DNA of 6,979 bases. It comes from an uncultured Eubacteriales bacterium (lineage in GTDB: Bacteria; Bacillota; Clostridia; Oscillospirales; Ruminococcaceae). Numbering within the stretch: the first letter of the stretch is position 1; each line of letters starts with the position of its first letter. The notes beneath the pieces were generated by a model. That model was not told the origin of the DNA, did not search any database, and was given only the letters and a program-made list of their open reading frames with translations. The DNA lies in contig CAUHFD010000155.1 of the NCBI GenBank assembly GCA_959605275.1, positions 1-6,979 on the forward strand, given 5' to 3'. Positions 4,970 through 6,979 of this stretch are shown here, piece after piece. The position numbers and the translations under genes were made by a program.

Positions 4970-5851
4970 TTATATGCCATCGTAAAGGTTTTGCTCGATC
5001 ATATGAGTCAGAGCGGTTGTCACACTTTGTTTGTCCTCTTTGTAAGTGATTCCGTACCATTTGTCCTCTGCAATTAAAGCGGTGACCTTTTTTTTGCCGG
5101 CGGATATCAAATCGGAAACGACGGAAGGCAAATAATATTCTGCTTTTGGCTCGTTTAAATGCGCTTTTAAAAATTCGATAAATCCCCGCTGTGCATATTC
5201 AAAAATATCAGGACGGAATCCCCAAAGGTTCATAGACACGATCGTATCCGGTGCAAGACGAATCCAGGTTTTTCCGTTGTCTTCGGTATATTTACAATGC
5301 ACGATTTTGGTGCGCTCGGTAACCGATTGCAAGCAGCCGTTTTGTATTTCACAGACGCCTCTGGATACAGAGCCGTTTTCTGTCAGTGTGTTTGCCAAAC
5401 GGAATCCGACCATACAGTAATCATCATTGTCGTTTTTTAAATATTCGGCTATTTTCTGAAATCCGGTTTTGCCGTAATAATCATCTGCATTGATGACCGC
5501 AAAAGGTTCTTTTACAACATCCTTGCAACAAAGGACTGCATGCGCCGTTCCCCATGGCTTGATGCGGTCCGGCGGGCAGATAAAACCTTCAGGCAGAGCG
5601 TCTGTTTCCTGAAACACATATTCAACGTGGACTTTTTGCGCAATACGATTCCCGACCAGTTGCTTAAAGCTGTCCTCAATTTCATGTTTGATTACAAAAA
5701 CCACTTTGTTAAAGCTTGCTTTTAAGGCGTCATATACCGAAAAATCAAGAATGACTTCACCGTTGCTGCCGATCGGCTCCAGTTGCTTTAATCCGCCGAA
5801 ACGGCTTCCCATGCCGGCAGCCATAACCACTAAAGTAATATTGTTGTTCAT
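4970..5851 (-). CDS. Sugar-nucleotide pyrophosphorylase-like nucleotidyltransferase
   Basis: The predicted reaction is transfer of a nucleotide from NTP to a sugar 1-phosphate, giving NDP-sugar and pyrophosphate, in the cytoplasm. The 293 residues form a single GT-A/Rossmann-like catalytic domain. The N-terminal signature AAGMGSRFGGLKQ (11-23) is the nucleotide-binding loop of the NTP-transferase family with its conserved Arg17 and Lys22. PWGTAHAV (99-106) and NADDYYG (121-127, with the metal-binding Asp) follow in the expected order. A C-terminal left-handed beta-helix, as found in GlmU, is absent. The ATG start at 5851 lies 12 bases after the upstream kinase stop, and its ribosome binding site overlaps that stop, so the two genes are almost certainly translated together. 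Given the kinase partner, the likely substrate is a HexNAc 1-phosphate (GlcNAc-1-P or GalNAc-1-P) with UTP. A glucose-1-phosphate enzyme is the main alternative. Family assignment is firm; substrate is inference. Confidence 0.9.
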   Translation of the reverse strand: MNNNITLVVMAAGMGSRFGGLKQLEPIGSNGEVILDFSVYDALKASFNKVVFVIKHEIEDSFKQLVGNRIAQKVHVEYVFQETDALPEGFICPPDRIKPWGTAHAVLCCKDVVKEPFAVINADDYYGKTGFQKIAEYLKNDNDDYCMVGFRLANTLTENGSVSRGVCEIQNGCLQSVTERTKIVHCKYTEDNGKTWIRLAPDTIVSMNLWGFRPDIFEYAQRGFIEFLKAHLNEPKAEYYLPSVVSDLISAGKKKVTALIAEDKWYGITYKEDKQSVTTALTHMIEQNLYDGI

Positions 5852-5860
5852 GACAGTCGT

Positions 5861-5865
5861 CTCCT
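5861..5865 (-). promoter_or_regulatory. Ribosome binding site overlapping the kinase stop
   Basis: On the - strand the kinase stop TAG (5866-5864) is itself part of AGGAG (5865-5861), followed by 9 bases and ATG 5851. A ribosome finishing the kinase therefore sits on the next gene's binding site. This is typical of translational coupling and confirms the ATG chosen for the nucleotidyltransferase. Confidence 0.85.
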
Positions 5866-6976
5866 ATCTGCAATATTGTTTGACAATACTTTTCATTTCA
5901 TCCCAGTGTTCTTCCATTTCATGCACCAGTTTCAACTGCGTGCGGCAGCGTACCAGGTTATGGGTTGCATATGCCGTTTTAAAATAGATGTCGCCTTCCA
6001 AATAATCAGTCAGGAAGCGCATCCCGCATTCTATGGTCATCATTTTGGCGCCTTCCGGCAATAGCATGATCTCGTCATTTCCAAGCATGCCGTTGCAACC
6101 GTCCAGAAAACCTTTGGTATAAATGCGGAACATATCGAGATCCAGACTGACTTTTGAGATATCTTGCTCATCTTCATTGGCAGTACTGGCACCGAAACGA
6201 ATGGCATCTCCGAAATCGGTCACCGAAAAGCCCGGCATAATAGTATCGAGATCAATGACACATAATGCTTTTCGGGTTGCCGCGTCCAGCATCACGTTGT
6301 TGGATTTTGTGTCATTGTGGCTTACACGAAGGGGCAAAATCCCGCGTTTAAAGCTGTCCGTCAAAATAGGGTAAAAATCCTGTCGGGAAGTTAAAAAAGC
6401 AATTTCTTCCTGCACGTCTTTGACTCTCTGAAAAGCATCCTGTTCGACGGCTTTCAAAAAATGTTCAAATCTTTTGGGCGTGTTATGGAAGTTCGGAATG
6501 ATTTCATATAAAGATTCGGCGGGGAAATCATTTAAGTAACGTTGGAATTTTCCGAATGCAACCGCACATTGATAGAAATCCTCTGGACAGTCGGGACGTT
6601 CCAGGCAGATTGAATCAGTGATGAAGTCATACATTCTCCAGTAAGAGCCGAATTGATCCTTAAAAAAAGCTTTATTATCCTTTGTGTGAATCAGAGACAT
6701 CACTTCGCGGGGGTTGTCAGTTTGTGTTTGCAAAAAAGCGGTTACCCGTTCAATGTTCGCCATCACTTTTTCGGGTTCTTTAAAAACGTAGTGATTAATT
6801 GCCTGTAAAATATATTTATGTTCTTTTCCTGTTTTATCGTAGCAAATTACTAAGAAGGTGTCGTTGATGTGTCCGTTTCCGTAGGCAATGCATCCGTTCA
6901 GCGTACCTGTAATATTAAAATTGGAAATAGCGTCAATCATTTGTTGCAAATCTTTTTTCGGCATAATTGTGACCAT
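5864..6976 (-). CDS. N-acetylhexosamine 1-kinase-like phosphotransferase
   Basis: This protein closely resembles bifidobacterial N-acetylhexosamine 1-kinase (NahK/LnpB), which phosphorylates GlcNAc or GalNAc at C1 using ATP. It belongs to the aminoglycoside phosphotransferase (APH/choline kinase) fold. Visible motifs are the N-lobe glycine-containing loop YGNGHINDTFLV (32-43), the catalytic loop SHNDTKSNNVMLD (219-231) with D222 as probable base, and the metal-binding IDLDTIMPG (241-249). These are followed by DFGDAIRFGAS (254-264) and the C-terminal ECGMRFLTDYLEGDIYF (316-332) and HNLVRCRTQLKLVHEME (339-355), which match the NahK family from memory. At 370 residues it is slightly longer than NahK (about 359). 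The start is uncertain: ATG 6976 lies three bases from the window edge with no visible ribosome site, ATG 6964 is an alternative, and the frame is open to the edge. It is followed by the coupled nucleotidyltransferase. Relatives are sometimes labelled 'mucin desulfatase', probably wrongly. Confidence 0.88.
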   Translation of the reverse strand: MVTIMPKKDLQQMIDAISNFNITGTLNGCIAYGNGHINDTFLVICYDKTGKEHKYILQAINHYVFKEPEKVMANIERVTAFLQTQTDNPREVMSLIHTKDNKAFFKDQFGSYWRMYDFITDSICLERPDCPEDFYQCAVAFGKFQRYLNDFPAESLYEIIPNFHNTPKRFEHFLKAVEQDAFQRVKDVQEEIAFLTSRQDFYPILTDSFKRGILPLRVSHNDTKSNNVMLDAATRKALCVIDLDTIMPGFSVTDFGDAIRFGASTANEDEQDISKVSLDLDMFRIYTKGFLDGCNGMLGNDEIMLLPEGAKMMTIECGMRFLTDYLEGDIYFKTAYATHNLVRCRTQLKLVHEMEEHWDEMKSIVKQYCR

Positions 6977-6979
6977 TCC

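Noticed and set aside
1..6979. CRISPR array, tRNA, insertion sequence or phage genes
   Set aside because: No regularly spaced repeats, cloverleaf with CCA-like end, transposase motifs or terminal inverted repeats were seen anywhere in the window.

Overview
The window looks like chromosomal DNA from a low-to-moderate G+C anaerobic Firmicute, most likely a gut-associated member of the Clostridia (Oscillospirales/Ruminococcaceae-like). The reasons are AGGA-type ribosome binding sites, sigma-A-type promoters with TATAAT boxes, rho-independent terminators, a Rex-type redox operator on an iron alcohol dehydrogenase, and a kinase of the N-acetylhexosamine 1-kinase family that is typical of mucin- or milk-glycan-using gut bacteria. 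The taxonomic placement is inference. No phage, transposase, CRISPR array, rRNA or tRNA is visible.

Layout. Positions 1-950 (+ strand) hold a promoter and one secreted or membrane-anchored protein gene. Its reading frame is open from 162 to 950 except for a single in-frame TAG at 552-554, so it is best read as a nonsense-interrupted gene rather than two genes. A strong bidirectional terminator (969-1016) separates it from the convergent prolyl-tRNA synthetase gene. Positions 1023-3062 (- strand) form a two-gene transcription unit: a promoter at 3033-3062, a small two-helix membrane protein with a RanBP2-like zinc finger, then proS of the archaeal/eukaryotic-like type. Positions 3097-4495 (- strand) form a single-gene unit: an iron-dependent alcohol dehydrogenase with its own terminator, a near-consensus promoter, and a nearly perfect Rex palindrome at the transcription start. 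Positions 4596-4969 contain no convincing protein gene. They hold a UUCG hairpin, a strong-looking + strand promoter and a G+C-richer, hairpin-rich block that may be a dispersed repeat or a small RNA. Positions 4970-6976 (- strand) hold a tightly coupled pair: an N-acetylhexosamine 1-kinase-like phosphotransferase followed 12 bases later by a sugar-nucleotide pyrophosphorylase-like nucleotidyltransferase.

How the genes may work together. The kinase and nucleotidyltransferase make a plausible two-step salvage route from a free sugar (probably GlcNAc or GalNAc) to sugar 1-phosphate to NDP-sugar. The alcohol dehydrogenase would dispose of reductant during fermentation and appears to be switched by the NADH/NAD+ ratio through Rex. 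proS and its upstream zinc-finger membrane protein share a transcript but have no obvious functional link. Apart from redox control and sugar salvage, the neighbourhood is ordinary housekeeping. I found no clear new multi-gene system. The items most worth a second look are the amber-interrupted surface protein, the Rex-controlled dehydrogenase with an NADP-type motif, and the structured intergenic block.
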